A stretch of 64,000 bases of DNA from Maribacter vaceletii (GTDB lineage: Bacteria; Bacteroidota; Bacteroidia; Flavobacteriales; Flavobacteriaceae), in contig NZ_RBIQ01000007.1 of NCBI RefSeq assembly GCF_003634105.1, positions 1,364,001-1,428,000 of the forward strand. Direction: 5' to 3'. The notes under the pieces are model-generated. The model was not told the origin of the DNA, made no database searches, and saw nothing but the letters and a program-made list of their open reading frames with translations. Below are positions 44,813 to 52,934 of the stretch, piece after piece. The position numbers were made by a program, and so were the translations under genes. Each line of letters opens with the position of its first letter. Within the stretch, counting starts at the first letter, position 1.

Positions 44813-44896
44813 TTTTTCAGAAGACTAATAATAAGTCAAAAATCAAAATAACAATTAGAATAATTGCCCCTTTTATTCGTAACTAAAGTAGTACGA

Positions 44897-47110
44897 ATGA
44901 AATCTATTTTCATAACAATTGCAGTTTTTATCTTAACAGGGAGCATTTTTGCTCAAGGGCAACAAATAGATACTCTAGAAGGTAAAAAAGTAGTCCTAGA
45001 TGAGGTCTTTGTATCAGCAATAAGAGTAACAAAAGAATCTCCAGTAACTTTTTCTAATTTAACTAAAGAAGAAATTGCGCCTAGAAATTTAGGACAAGAC
45101 ATTCCCATTTTAATGAATTTTTTACCATCTGTAGTAACAACATCAGATGCAGGAGCTGGTATTGGTTATACAGGTATTAGAGTACGTGGTAGTGATGCTA
45201 CCAGAGTAAATGTTACTATAAATGGGATACCTTATAATGACCCTGAATCTCAAGGTACTTTTTGGGTAAATATGCCAGATTTTTCATCTTCTACACAAAG
45301 CTTACAATTACAACGTGGTGTTGGTACATCTACCAATGGAGCAGGAGCTTTTGGAGCAAGTTTAAATTTCCTTACAGATGGATTTTCAGAAGAAGCTTTT
45401 GCACAATTATCATCCTCTATAGGTAGTTTTAATACGTTAAAAAATTCGGTAAAATTTAGTACAGGATTATTAAATGATCATGTGGAAATTGCTGGACGCT
45501 TATCAAGAATTTCTTCGGATGGTTATATAGATAGAGCTTCATCAGATTTAGATTCTTATTTTTTACAGGGAACTTATAAGAGTGATAAAACCCTATTAAA
45601 AGCTTTAATTTTTGGTGGGCATGAAGTTACTTATCAGGCTTGGTATGGTACTCCTTTAGCAAGAATTAATAATGACGCTACTGGAGTAGAAGATTTTATT
45701 GCAGAAAATTTTCTTTCTGATGCTGAAGCAGAAAATTTAAGAAACTCTGACCGTAGATATAATTATTATACCTATGAAAATGAAGTAGATAATTACAAGC
45801 AAAATCATGCACAATTACTTTGGAATCAAAATTTAAACAAGAATTGGAGTTCCAATTTAGCATTTCATTATACAAGAGGAAGAGGATATTTTGAGCAATA
45901 CAAAGTAGATGAAGATTTTGCTACGTACGGAATTACTCCAATAACAATTAATGGAGAAGAGGTAAGTGAAACAGACATTATTCGTAGACGTTGGTTAGAT
46001 AACCATTTTTATGGAACAACATTCTCCGCAAATTATATTAATGATAAAATTAATTTAATAATTGGTGGCGCATGGAACAAATATGAAGGCGGTCATTATG
46101 GAGAAGTTATATGGGCAGAAATTGCTAATAATATTAACTATGGAGATCGCTATTATGATGATAATTCAGTAAAAACAGACTTTAGTTTTTATACCAAAGC
46201 TAATTATAGTCTAAATGAACAATGGAGTGTATATGGGGATTTACAATTACGTACTGTTGGGTATACTGCAAATGGTGAAGATACAGGAATAGTAGACGAT
46301 ACATTTACATTTTTTAATCCTAAGGCAGGGGTAACTTTTGATTTGAATAGGAATAATAACTTTTATCTTTCTTATGCCATTGCAAATAGAGAACCAAATA
46401 GAAATGATTATGAGAATGGAAACCCAAAACCAGAACGTCTTGGCGATTTAGAATTGGGATGGCGTTATGTTTCTTCAAGTGTACAGTTAAATACCAATGT
46501 ATATTACATGAAGTATAAAGATCAGTTAGTACTTACAGGAGAGCTTAATGATGTTGGTGCGCCTTTAAGAGCAAACGTTGGAGATAGTTATAGATTAGGC
46601 CTAGAGATAGATGCCAATATTAGTTTTGGAGAATATTTTGCTATAAGGCCAAATATTACATTAAGTCAGAATAAAAATAAAGATTTTATTTTCCAAAGAG
46701 ATGGTGTGGTACAAAATTTAGGGGATACAGAAATATCTTTTTCTCCAAGTATAGTTGCAGGTGGTGCTTTTGCCTACATGCCTAAAGATAATTTGCAATT
46801 AGCCTTGTTAGGTAAATTTGTTGGGGAGCAATATATGGGTAATATAGATGCAGAAGGTTCTAAATTAGATAGTTATTCACAGTTCGATTTTAATGTACAA
46901 TATGAGATTAATACAAATTCATTTATAAAGAGTATTGTTTTATCTGGTTTGGTAAATAACATATTTAATGAAAAATATATTTCAAACGGATATTTTTTCA
47001 CATATGACGATACCTGGTCTACCCCGGGAGCAACAACAACTATAGAGGGTGCTGGCTACTACCCACAAGCAGGAACTAATTTTTTATTAGGCGCTACCAT
47101 TAACTTTTAA
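44897..47110 (+). CDS. TPP-riboswitch-controlled TonB-dependent receptor (thiamine uptake)
   Basis: From ATG 44897 this is a 737-residue outer membrane receptor. TTG 44864 would add an odd extension before the signal peptide (ending GSIFAQ). There is no CarboxypepD_reg domain. The plug carries VLDEVFVSAIRVTKESPV and IRVRGSDATRVNVTINGIPYN, then a barrel ending GATINF. The TPP riboswitch in its leader indicates uptake of thiamine or a thiamine compound. Comparable riboswitch-linked outer membrane receptors have been predicted in Bacteroidota. A terminator follows. Confidence 0.9.
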   Translation: MKSIFITIAVFILTGSIFAQGQQIDTLEGKKVVLDEVFVSAIRVTKESPVTFSNLTKEEIAPRNLGQDIPILMNFLPSVVTTSDAGAGIGYTGIRVRGSDATRVNVTINGIPYNDPESQGTFWVNMPDFSSSTQSLQLQRGVGTSTNGAGAFGASLNFLTDGFSEEAFAQLSSSIGSFNTLKNSVKFSTGLLNDHVEIAGRLSRISSDGYIDRASSDLDSYFLQGTYKSDKTLLKALIFGGHEVTYQAWYGTPLARINNDATGVEDFIAENFLSDAEAENLRNSDRRYNYYTYENEVDNYKQNHAQLLWNQNLNKNWSSNLAFHYTRGRGYFEQYKVDEDFATYGITPITINGEEVSETDIIRRRWLDNHFYGTTFSANYINDKINLIIGGAWNKYEGGHYGEVIWAEIANNINYGDRYYDDNSVKTDFSFYTKANYSLNEQWSVYGDLQLRTVGYTANGEDTGIVDDTFTFFNPKAGVTFDLNRNNNFYLSYAIANREPNRNDYENGNPKPERLGDLELGWRYVSSSVQLNTNVYYMKYKDQLVLTGELNDVGAPLRANVGDSYRLGLEIDANISFGEYFAIRPNITLSQNKNKDFIFQRDGVVQNLGDTEISFSPSIVAGGAFAYMPKDNLQLALLGKFVGEQYMGNIDAEGSKLDSYSQFDFNVQYEINTNSFIKSIVLSGLVNNIFNEKYISNGYFFTYDDTWSTPGATTTIEGAGYYPQAGTNFLLGATINF

Positions 47111-47126
47111 ACATAAGTGTTTATTT

Positions 47127-47170
47127 AAAAAGGGAATTTTTCTTTGCAAAAAGAGAATTCCCTTTTCTAT
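47127..47170 (+). terminator. Terminator after the thiamine receptor gene
   Basis: AAAAGGGAATT (47128-47138) pairs perfectly with AATTCCCTTTT (47156-47166), with a second small A/T hairpin inside the loop. Confidence 0.75.
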
Positions 47171-47175
47171 TTTTG
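47144..47175 (+). promoter_or_regulatory. Probable promoter of the Gfo/Idh/MocA gene
   Basis: TTG at 47144-47146 and TATTTTTG at 47168-47175 with a 21-base spacer fit the phylum consensus. The -33 part lies inside the upstream terminator loop. The ATG follows 30 bases later. Confidence 0.5.
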
Positions 47176-47205
47176 TTAGTAGGTACTTATTAAACAAATT
47201 TAATC

Positions 47206-48180
47206 ATGGAAAAAGTAATTCGTTGGGGAATTATTGGTTGTGGAGCAGTAACAGAGGTAAAGAGTGGTCCAACATATAAAAACACAAATGGTTTTGAGCT
47301 TGTAGCTGTAATGCGAAGAGATAAAGAAAAAGCAGCAGATTACGCAAAAAGGCATAATGTTCCTAAGTACTACACCAATGCAGATGATTTAATTTTAGAT
47401 GATGAGGTAGATGCTGTTTATATTGCCACACCACCAGACACACATAAATATTATGCTTTAAAAGTCGCAGAAGCTGGTAAGCCTTGTTGTGTAGAAAAAC
47501 CAATGGCGCCTAGTTATGCAGATAGTTTAGAATTATATACTGCTTTTAATGAAAAAGAAATTCCGTTGTTTATAGCCTATTATAGAAGGTCTTTACCTCG
47601 TTTTTTAAAAGTAAAAGAATGGTTAGAGACTAATAAAATTGGGGATATTCGTCATATTCGATGGTATTTAAGCAAAACACCGTCAGACTTAGATATAAGT
47701 GGAGTTTACAATTGGCGTACAGATGCAGCTATTGCTCCCGGTGGTTATTTTGATGATTTAGCAAGTCATGGATTAGACCTTTTTTCTTTTTTATTAGGAG
47801 AATTTAAAGAAGTAAAAGGGATTGCTACAAACCAGCAAAAACTATATTCAGCAAAAGACGCTATAACAGCTTCTTGGGTTCATGAAAGTGGAGTTACGGG
47901 AGAAGGAAGCTGGAATTTTGGAAGTTTTTCCAGAGAAGATAAAGTTGAAATTATAGGAAGTAAAGGGAAAATAATTTTTTCAGTATTTAAAGAAGAAGAA
48001 ATACAATTAACCACAACACAAGAGATCGTAAAATTATTTATTGAAAACCCTAAACATGTGCAAGAATTTCATGTAAAGAACATTCAAAAACATCTATTAG
48101 AAAATAAAAAGCATCCATCTTTGGGGAATTCTGGCTTACATTGTAGTTGGGTTATGGATAAAATTTTAGGAAATATTTAG
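47206..48180 (+). CDS. Gfo/Idh/MocA-family oxidoreductase
   Basis: This 324-residue NAD(P)-dependent sugar- or polyol-type dehydrogenase has an N-terminal Rossmann fold (WGIIGCGAVTEVKSGPTY), ATPPDTHKYYA and the family lysine motif CCVEKPMAPSYADS, then a C-terminal alpha/beta domain (GGYFDDLASHGLDLFSF). The substrate is unknown. It has its own promoter-like element, and its stop overlaps the stop of the convergent lipoprotein gene by 3-4 bases. No link to thiamine is evident. Confidence 0.9.
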   Translation: MEKVIRWGIIGCGAVTEVKSGPTYKNTNGFELVAVMRRDKEKAADYAKRHNVPKYYTNADDLILDDEVDAVYIATPPDTHKYYALKVAEAGKPCCVEKPMAPSYADSLELYTAFNEKEIPLFIAYYRRSLPRFLKVKEWLETNKIGDIRHIRWYLSKTPSDLDISGVYNWRTDAAIAPGGYFDDLASHGLDLFSFLLGEFKEVKGIATNQQKLYSAKDAITASWVHESGVTGEGSWNFGSFSREDKVEIIGSKGKIIFSVFKEEEIQLTTTQEIVKLFIENPKHVQEFHVKNIQKHLLENKKHPSLGNSGLHCSWVMDKILGNI

Positions 48181-48614
48181 TTAGATATACTTACAATATT
48201 GCCACTTCCAGTTGCATTATAATTTAGCATATCATAATAACGCCCTCCATCTTTAGGAGTGTTAGATAATTGTCCGGTAAATAAATTATAGGTAAACTCT
48301 TCACAAGAACAAGTAACTTCTTGCCCATTTAAGGTCATAGTAGAACATTCATTAGGGGCATGGTTTGGGCAACTAGCTTCAAAAGCTAAATATTGGTTAA
48401 AGCCAGAATTAATGACAAAAGCTCCTTTTGTTCCAACCCCGTTTGCATTTACATAAACGGCATTTCCCACATTGGTTAAAGGGCTATATTTTGGTAAGTT
48501 TAAATTAATTTCAAATCTAAATCCTATTTCTTGCAAATAAGGGTTTCTATTACCTCTATCAGAACTACAAGAAAATAAAATACTGATTAAAAAAAAGGAA
48601 AAGATATATTTCAT
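48177..48614 (-). CDS. Rieske-like lipoprotein with degenerate cluster motif
   Basis: This 145-residue lipoprotein has lipobox FSC (Cys16). The middle resembles a Rieske domain: ASCPNHAPNECSTM, then VTCSCEEFTYNLFTGQ in place of the usual C-x-H ... CPCHGxxF pattern. Cys82, His85, Cys90, Cys102 and Cys104 are present, but the second His ligand position is Glu, so a classical [2Fe-2S] Rieske cluster is doubtful. It may be a structural Rieske-fold protein at the outer membrane. It converges on and overlaps the oxidoreductase gene. Confidence 0.65.
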   Translation of the reverse strand: MKYIFSFFLISILFSCSSDRGNRNPYLQEIGFRFEINLNLPKYSPLTNVGNAVYVNANGVGTKGAFVINSGFNQYLAFEASCPNHAPNECSTMTLNGQEVTCSCEEFTYNLFTGQLSNTPKDGGRYYDMLNYNATGSGNIVSISN

Positions 48615-48663
48615 ATTTAAGATAAGGTTAAGAAATGTTTTACAAAAATGAACAAAAAATATG

Positions 48664-48671
48664 TATATTTG
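48664..48671 (+). promoter_or_regulatory. Probable -7 element of the greA promoter
   Basis: TATATTTG matches TAnnTTTG exactly, about 75 bases before the greA ATG. Confidence 0.5.
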
Positions 48672-48745
48672 CGTTAAATCCTCGCTAAAAAACCCTTATA
48701 ATGCGGTATAAGTAGAGGATTTTCTGATTTATTAAATTTAGAGTA

Positions 48746-49222
48746 ATGAGTAACGTATCCTATTATACAGCAGAAGGGTTAAAAAACTTAAAAGACGAGT
48801 TAAACCAATTAAGAGATATAGAAAGACCAAAAGCATCGCAAGCAATTGCAGAAGCAAGAGATAAAGGAGATTTATCTGAAAATGCGGAGTATGATGCTGC
48901 AAAAGAGGCTCAAGGTTTATTAGAAATGAAAATTTCTAAAATGGAAGCGATTGTAGCAAATGCAAGGTTAATTGATGAATCTCAGCTAGACACTTCTAAG
49001 GTTTTAGTTTTATCTACTGTAAAATTAAAGAACCAAACCAATGGCATGGAAATGAAATACACACTTGTAGCAGAAAGCGAAGCCGATTTAAAAACAGGAA
49101 AAATATCAGTTAGTTCTCCTATTGGTAAAGGTTTGTTAGGAAAAGAAGTAGGTGATGTTGCGGAAATTAAAGTTCCCAATGGCACTTTAAAATTTGATAT
49201 ATTAGAAATTACTAGAGCTTAA
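48746..49222 (+). CDS. greA: Transcription elongation factor GreA
   Basis: This 158-residue factor stimulates RNA cleavage in backtracked RNA polymerase. The N-terminal coiled coil has DEL...RDIERPKASQAIAEARD and the acidic tip GDLSENAEYDAAKE. The C-terminal FKBP-like domain ends in SPIGKGLLGKEVGDVAEI and VPNGTLKFDILEI. It has normal length and a terminator right after. It is monocistronic. Confidence 0.96.
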   Translation: MSNVSYYTAEGLKNLKDELNQLRDIERPKASQAIAEARDKGDLSENAEYDAAKEAQGLLEMKISKMEAIVANARLIDESQLDTSKVLVLSTVKLKNQTNGMEMKYTLVAESEADLKTGKISVSSPIGKGLLGKEVGDVAEIKVPNGTLKFDILEITRA

Positions 49223-49242
49223 AACATTTAATTTTAGACATA

Positions 49243-49271
49243 AAAAAACCCGGACTTTTCCGGGTTTTTGT
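49243..49271 (+). terminator. Terminator after greA
   Basis: AAAAACCCGGA (49244-49254) pairs perfectly with TCCGGGTTTTT (49259-49269), loop of 4. Confidence 0.9.
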
Positions 49272-49309
49272 TTTCAATGTAATTTTTATAATTACAAAAA
49301 GGGATAAAA

Positions 49310-49552
49310 TTAACTAGCTTTTCTAATTTTTTTAACCACTTTTAATTTTGCTTTCTTCGCTTTTTTCTTTGCTACTGCTTTTTTCTTTGCAGCCTTTTTA
49401 GCGGCTACTTTCTTAGCAAGTTTCTTTTTTAAGGCTTTTTTAGCTTTCTTTTTCTTTGCAGCTTTTTTAGCAGCAATTTTTTTAGCTAATTTTTTCTTAA
49501 GTTTCTTTTTGTCAACTTTTTTACTAGCCTTTTTTTTACTTTTTTTCGACAT
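49310..49552 (-). CDS. Lysine/alanine-rich histone H1-like protein
   Basis: This 80-residue protein consists almost only of Lys, Ala, Val and Leu, with about half the residues Lys. It contains a 15-residue duplication, KKKLAKKIAAKKAAK at 19-33 and the same with Val for Ile at 42-56, so it has grown by internal repetition. It resembles the Hc1/H1-like C-terminal tails that bind DNA non-specifically. The gene stands alone between greA and the HIT gene. A nucleoid role is inferred. Low-complexity coding is a possible caveat, but the frame is clean from ATG to stop. Confidence 0.75.
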   Translation of the reverse strand: MSKKSKKKASKKVDKKKLKKKLAKKIAAKKAAKKKKAKKALKKKLAKKVAAKKAAKKKAVAKKKAKKAKLKVVKKIRKAS

Positions 49553-49689
49553 TTTCTTTTTTTAGGTTAATGAATATGTGAGCTACAAAGTTACTAAAAT
49601 GTTTCTCTAATGTAAATTAATTGTAAACAAATTTCAAATATTTTTCTTTCTACTATTTATTTTTAGCTCAAATTACATCTCTCTAAGAC

Positions 49690-49697
49690 TACTTTTG
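49690..49697 (+). promoter_or_regulatory. Probable -7 element of the HIT gene promoter
   Basis: TACTTTTG matches TAnnTTTG, 30 bases before the ATG at 49727, which supports that start over TTG 49703. Confidence 0.5.
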
Positions 49698-49726
49698 TAC
49701 CTTTGAAAAAGCTAAAAATCAACAAT

Positions 49727-50116
49727 ATGCCAACCATTTTCACCAAAATAATTAATAAAGAAATTCCTTGTTTTAAAATTGCCGAAGACGAAAACTTTTT
49801 TGCTTTTTTGGACATTAACCCAAATGCAGAAGGCCATACATTATGTATCCCCAAAAAAGAGGTAGATAAAATAATGGATTTAGATGAAGAAACATACATG
49901 GGTTTAATGACTTTTTCTAGGAAGGTGGGTAAGGCAATAGAAGCTGCATTAGATTGTAAACGTGTTGGTATAACAGTTATAGGTTTAGAAGTTCCTCATG
50001 CCCATGTGCACCTTATTCCTCTTAATGAAATGAAAGAGGCAACTTTTCAAAACAAAGTAAAATTAACTACAGAAGAATTTGAAGCTATTGCGACTAAAAT
50101 ACGTGCTAAAATTTAA
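49727..50116 (+). CDS. HIT-family nucleotide hydrolase
   Basis: From ATG 49727 the protein is 129 residues (MPTIFTKIINKEIPCFKIAED). The histidine triad is His91-x-His93-x-His95 in VPHAHVHLIPL. It resembles HinT-type AMP-lysine or dinucleoside polyphosphate hydrolases. Its end overlaps the convergent zinc-ribbon gene by 11 bases. The physiological substrate is unknown. Confidence 0.9.
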   Translation: MPTIFTKIINKEIPCFKIAEDENFFAFLDINPNAEGHTLCIPKKEVDKIMDLDEETYMGLMTFSRKVGKAIEAALDCKRVGITVIGLEVPHAHVHLIPLNEMKEATFQNKVKLTTEEFEAIATKIRAKI

Positions 50117-50462
50117 TAATTCCCGAAGTAAATAAATATATTCCAACACCTATTAGCGTAAAAGTAGACAATAATAAAATGTAAAATACAGAAGTATATT
50201 TTACAGAATTTTTTTCCGGAATTGCCATTTTCTGGTAATATTCAAAAATACGCTCAATATCATCTGTCCAGTTTACAGGATAAATATCAGATTTACAAGT
50301 GTTACAAGTAAGCTTATGTGTAACCACATTAGTTGTTTTGCGCACAAACTTTCCATAACTGTGTTTTTGATAAAAAGAAAGTTTTAAATCTTGATTAAAA
50401 CATTCTGGACAGTTATTAGTTATATCGGCTTCTTTTATAACTACTAATTTTATTTCAGCCAT
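50106..50462 (-). CDS. Zinc-ribbon membrane protein, unknown function
   Basis: This 118-residue protein has two CxxC pairs (CPEC near residue 18 and CNTC near residue 54), a possible zinc site, and a C-terminal membrane helix (YTSVFYILLLSTFTLIGVGIY in parts). Its start shares a base with the stop of the histidine kinase gene (TAATG), so it is translationally coupled to the kinase. This suggests a partner in that signalling or membrane process. The family is not recognised. Confidence 0.65.
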   Translation of the reverse strand: MAEIKLVVIKEADITNNCPECFNQDLKLSFYQKHSYGKFVRKTTNVVTHKLTCNTCKSDIYPVNWTDDIERIFEYYQKMAIPEKNSVKYTSVFYILLLSTFTLIGVGIYLFTSGIIKF

Positions 50463-51613
50463 TACGTACTTTTTACTTTTAAGGATATTTGCATTATAGT
50501 ACCCTCTTTACCAGACGAAAGTACTTTAATTTTTCCATTATGGTATTCTTCAACTATTCTTTTTACTAAAGAAAGGCCTAATCCCCATCCTCTTTTTTTA
50601 GAAGTAACCCCAGGATTAAAAATAGTTTGAAAATTATTTTTGGAAATTCCTGTTCCAGTATCGGCAATTAAAATATGTACATTTTTACCGTTTTGGACTA
50701 TTTCAATAGCAATACTACCTTTACCTTTCATGGCATCTATGCCATTTTTTACTAAATTTTCTATTGTCCAATTGTATAAAGAACTATTTATAAGCACAGG
50801 CAAACTATCTACTTTAGGAATAAAAGAAAAATGAATAAGTTTAGAGCTTCTTCTTCTAAGATATTCATAAGCTTCTCTTGTTTCCTTTACAATATCTGCT
50901 TCTTTAAGGGTAGGTAAAGAGCCAATTTTAGAAAAACGTTCTGTAATAGTTTCTAGTCTGGCAATATCTTTTTCTATTTCTTGAGTAATATCTTGGTTAA
51001 TATTTTCCATTTTAAGTAACTCATTCCAGCCTAATAAAGAAGAAAGTGGTGTCCCAATTTGGTGCGCAGTTTCTTTTGCCATCCCAGCCCATAATTTGTT
51101 TTGTTCTGATGCTTTATTGGTCTTGAAAAAGAAAAATATAACGGCGCCAAAAAGAATTATTATTAAAAGTAAGGCAATAGGATAATATTTAAGTTTATTT
51201 AAAACATCTGAATTACCATAATATAAAGTTGCTAAATGTTCTCCTTGTTGATCTATAGAAATAGGGATGTTTTCATTTTGAAATTGAATTATTTTTTTTC
51301 TAATATAAAGGCTATCTTCTATTTTTTTATTGGGCATATTATTTACCCTAATAGAACCGTCTTTATTTTCTAAAATCATGGGTGAGGAAGAATTGTTTTG
51401 CAAAACCTTTATAGTTAAGTTTCCTAAATCCATGTTTTCTGAAGATTGTAAAAGCTCAGATTGTGCAGTTGCCCAAATCTCCATTTTTAAGCGCTCTTCC
51501 TCTTTAAACTTTTTAAAAAAACTATTTGTATTCCACAAAATAAGACTTACAATACCAAAAGCTATTGCTAATAAAACGAGGTTATACGTTTTTCTACGAG
51601 AATTAAAATTCAT
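50462..51613 (-). CDS. Sensor histidine kinase
   Basis: From ATG 51613 the protein is 383 residues. Two membrane helices (about residues 11-31 and 143-163) flank a periplasmic sensor region of about 110 residues. The dimerisation/H-box has HQIGTPLSSLLGW with phospho-acceptor His184. The ATPase domain has the N-box NLVKNGIDAMKG, the G1 box DTGTGIS and the G2 region GWGLGLSLVKRI. No HAMP domain is clear. No response regulator gene is adjacent, so it is an orphan kinase; the zinc-ribbon membrane protein is its only coupled partner. Confidence 0.9.
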   Translation of the reverse strand: MNFNSRRKTYNLVLLAIAFGIVSLILWNTNSFFKKFKEEERLKMEIWATAQSELLQSSENMDLGNLTIKVLQNNSSSPMILENKDGSIRVNNMPNKKIEDSLYIRKKIIQFQNENIPISIDQQGEHLATLYYGNSDVLNKLKYYPIALLLIIILFGAVIFFFFKTNKASEQNKLWAGMAKETAHQIGTPLSSLLGWNELLKMENINQDITQEIEKDIARLETITERFSKIGSLPTLKEADIVKETREAYEYLRRRSSKLIHFSFIPKVDSLPVLINSSLYNWTIENLVKNGIDAMKGKGSIAIEIVQNGKNVHILIADTGTGISKNNFQTIFNPGVTSKKRGWGLGLSLVKRIVEEYHNGKIKVLSSGKEGTIMQISLKVKST

Positions 51614-51705
51614 GAAACATGATTTCTGGTAATAAAGATACATTAAATTGCAATAATATTGCTTTTAGGTAGTAATCTAGAGTTTTAAATAGGATACAAT
51701 TTTCA

Positions 51706-51713
51706 TACATTTG
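51706..51713 (+). promoter_or_regulatory. Probable -7 element for the DUF3127 gene
   Basis: TACATTTG matches TAnnTTTG. The ATG lies about 100 bases on, leaving a rather long A-rich leader. Confidence 0.4.
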
Positions 51714-51817
51714 TAAATCTATATAATTAAGATATTTAAAAGTAATTTTAATTAAAAAATAGAAAAAACAACAATCACTTTTAAAAGAAAAAAGTAAGTA
51801 CAGTAAACTAAGAGAAT

Positions 51818-52195
51818 ATGGAAGTACAAGGAAAAATTAAACTAATTAACCAAGAACAAACTTTTGGGAACAATGGTTTTAGAAAAAGAGAATTAGTAGT
51901 TACTACAGATGAGCAATATCCACAAAGTATAATGATTGAATTTGTACAGGATAAGTGCGATTTACTTAATAAACATGCTGTAGGACAAGATGTAAAAGTA
52001 AGTATTAATTTAAGAGGTAGAGAGTGGACAAATCCGCAAGGAGAGGTTAAGTATTTTAATTCTATTCAAGGTTGGAGAATAGAGAACTTACAATCTGAAG
52101 CACCAAATGCTAATATACCACCAGTACCTCCAATGGATGCTTTTGAGCCTGCAGATAATTTAAATGAAGAAGATCACGACGATTTACCTTTTTAA
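51818..52195 (+). CDS. DUF3127 family OB-fold-like protein with SSB-type acidic tail
   Basis: This 125-residue protein has a beta-rich core of about 85 residues (MEVQGKIKLINQEQTFG, then RKRELVVTTDEQYPQS and GREWTNPQGEVKYFNSIQGW) that fits DUF3127. A Pro/Asn-rich linker follows, and it ends EEDHDDLPF. That end is nearly identical to the SSB tail (DDDLPF) in this window, which in SSB recruits repair and replication proteins. A single-strand DNA-binding or SSB-partner-competing role is an inference. It is monocistronic with a terminator. Confidence 0.8.
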   Translation: MEVQGKIKLINQEQTFGNNGFRKRELVVTTDEQYPQSIMIEFVQDKCDLLNKHAVGQDVKVSINLRGREWTNPQGEVKYFNSIQGWRIENLQSEAPNANIPPVPPMDAFEPADNLNEEDHDDLPF

Positions 52196-52214
52196 TATAA
52201 GATAAATAAAAATT

Positions 52215-52249
52215 AAAGCCTTCCTAGATAAGTTTAGGAAGGTTTTTTA
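52215..52249 (+). terminator. Terminator after the DUF3127 gene
   Basis: CCTTCCTA (52219-52226) pairs with TAGGAAGG (52235-52242), followed by six T. Confidence 0.75.
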
Positions 52250-52281
52250 GTATTTATTAATACGATAAAGAAAAACATAAA

Positions 52282-52923
52282 GTGTCTTTATATTTTTTAA
52301 ATCAAGAATTATTTTTTCCCCCTGTTGCAAATGCCCATGAAGATGGGCTATTAGCAATTGGTGGAGATTTGTCTCCAGAGCGCTTAATTTTAGCATACAA
52401 ATCTGGAATTTTTCCTTGGTTTAATGAGGGGTCACAAATTCTTTGGTGGAGTCCAAACCATAGAATGGTTCTTTTTCCTAAAGAAGTTAAAATTTCTAAA
52501 AGTATGCGTAAGGTTTTAAAGAGAGAAACTTTTTCTGTGACAAAAAATCAATGTTTTAGAGATGTTTTAATTCATTGTGCTACTGCAAAAAGAGAAGGGC
52601 AAGAAGGAACTTGGATAACTACTGCAATGATAAATGCTTATGTAAAACTACACGAATTAGGCAAAGCAGTTTCTTATGAAGTTTGGGAAAATAAAGAGCT
52701 AGTTGGTGGTTTGTATGGTATAGATTTAGGAACTGTTTTTTGCGGAGAAAGCATGTTTAGTACACGTAGCAATGCTTCTAAATTTGCATTTATAAAAATG
52801 GCCCAGGAACTAGAAAAAAAAGAATACAAACTTATAGATTGCCAAATGTATACTCCACATTTAGAAAGTTTGGGAGCAAGAGAAATACCAAGAGATGATT
52901 TTATTTCTATCCTAAAAAAATAA
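52282..52923 (+). CDS. aat: Leucyl/phenylalanyl-tRNA--protein transferase
   Basis: This enzyme adds Leu or Phe to proteins with N-terminal Lys or Arg, creating N-degrons for ClpAP/ClpS. It is 213 residues with GTG start 52282. Motifs: FFPPVANAHEDGLLAIGGDL, GIFPWFNEGSQILWWSPNHR, EGTWITTAMINAYVKLHELG and GGLYGIDLGTVFCGESMFS. The protein is complete. It ends 11 bases before the end of the convergent PepSY-like gene. Confidence 0.94.
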   Translation: MSLYFLNQELFFPPVANAHEDGLLAIGGDLSPERLILAYKSGIFPWFNEGSQILWWSPNHRMVLFPKEVKISKSMRKVLKRETFSVTKNQCFRDVLIHCATAKREGQEGTWITTAMINAYVKLHELGKAVSYEVWENKELVGGLYGIDLGTVFCGESMFSTRSNASKFAFIKMAQELEKKEYKLIDCQMYTPHLESLGAREIPRDDFISILKK

Positions 52924-52934
52924 CGTATTTAACC

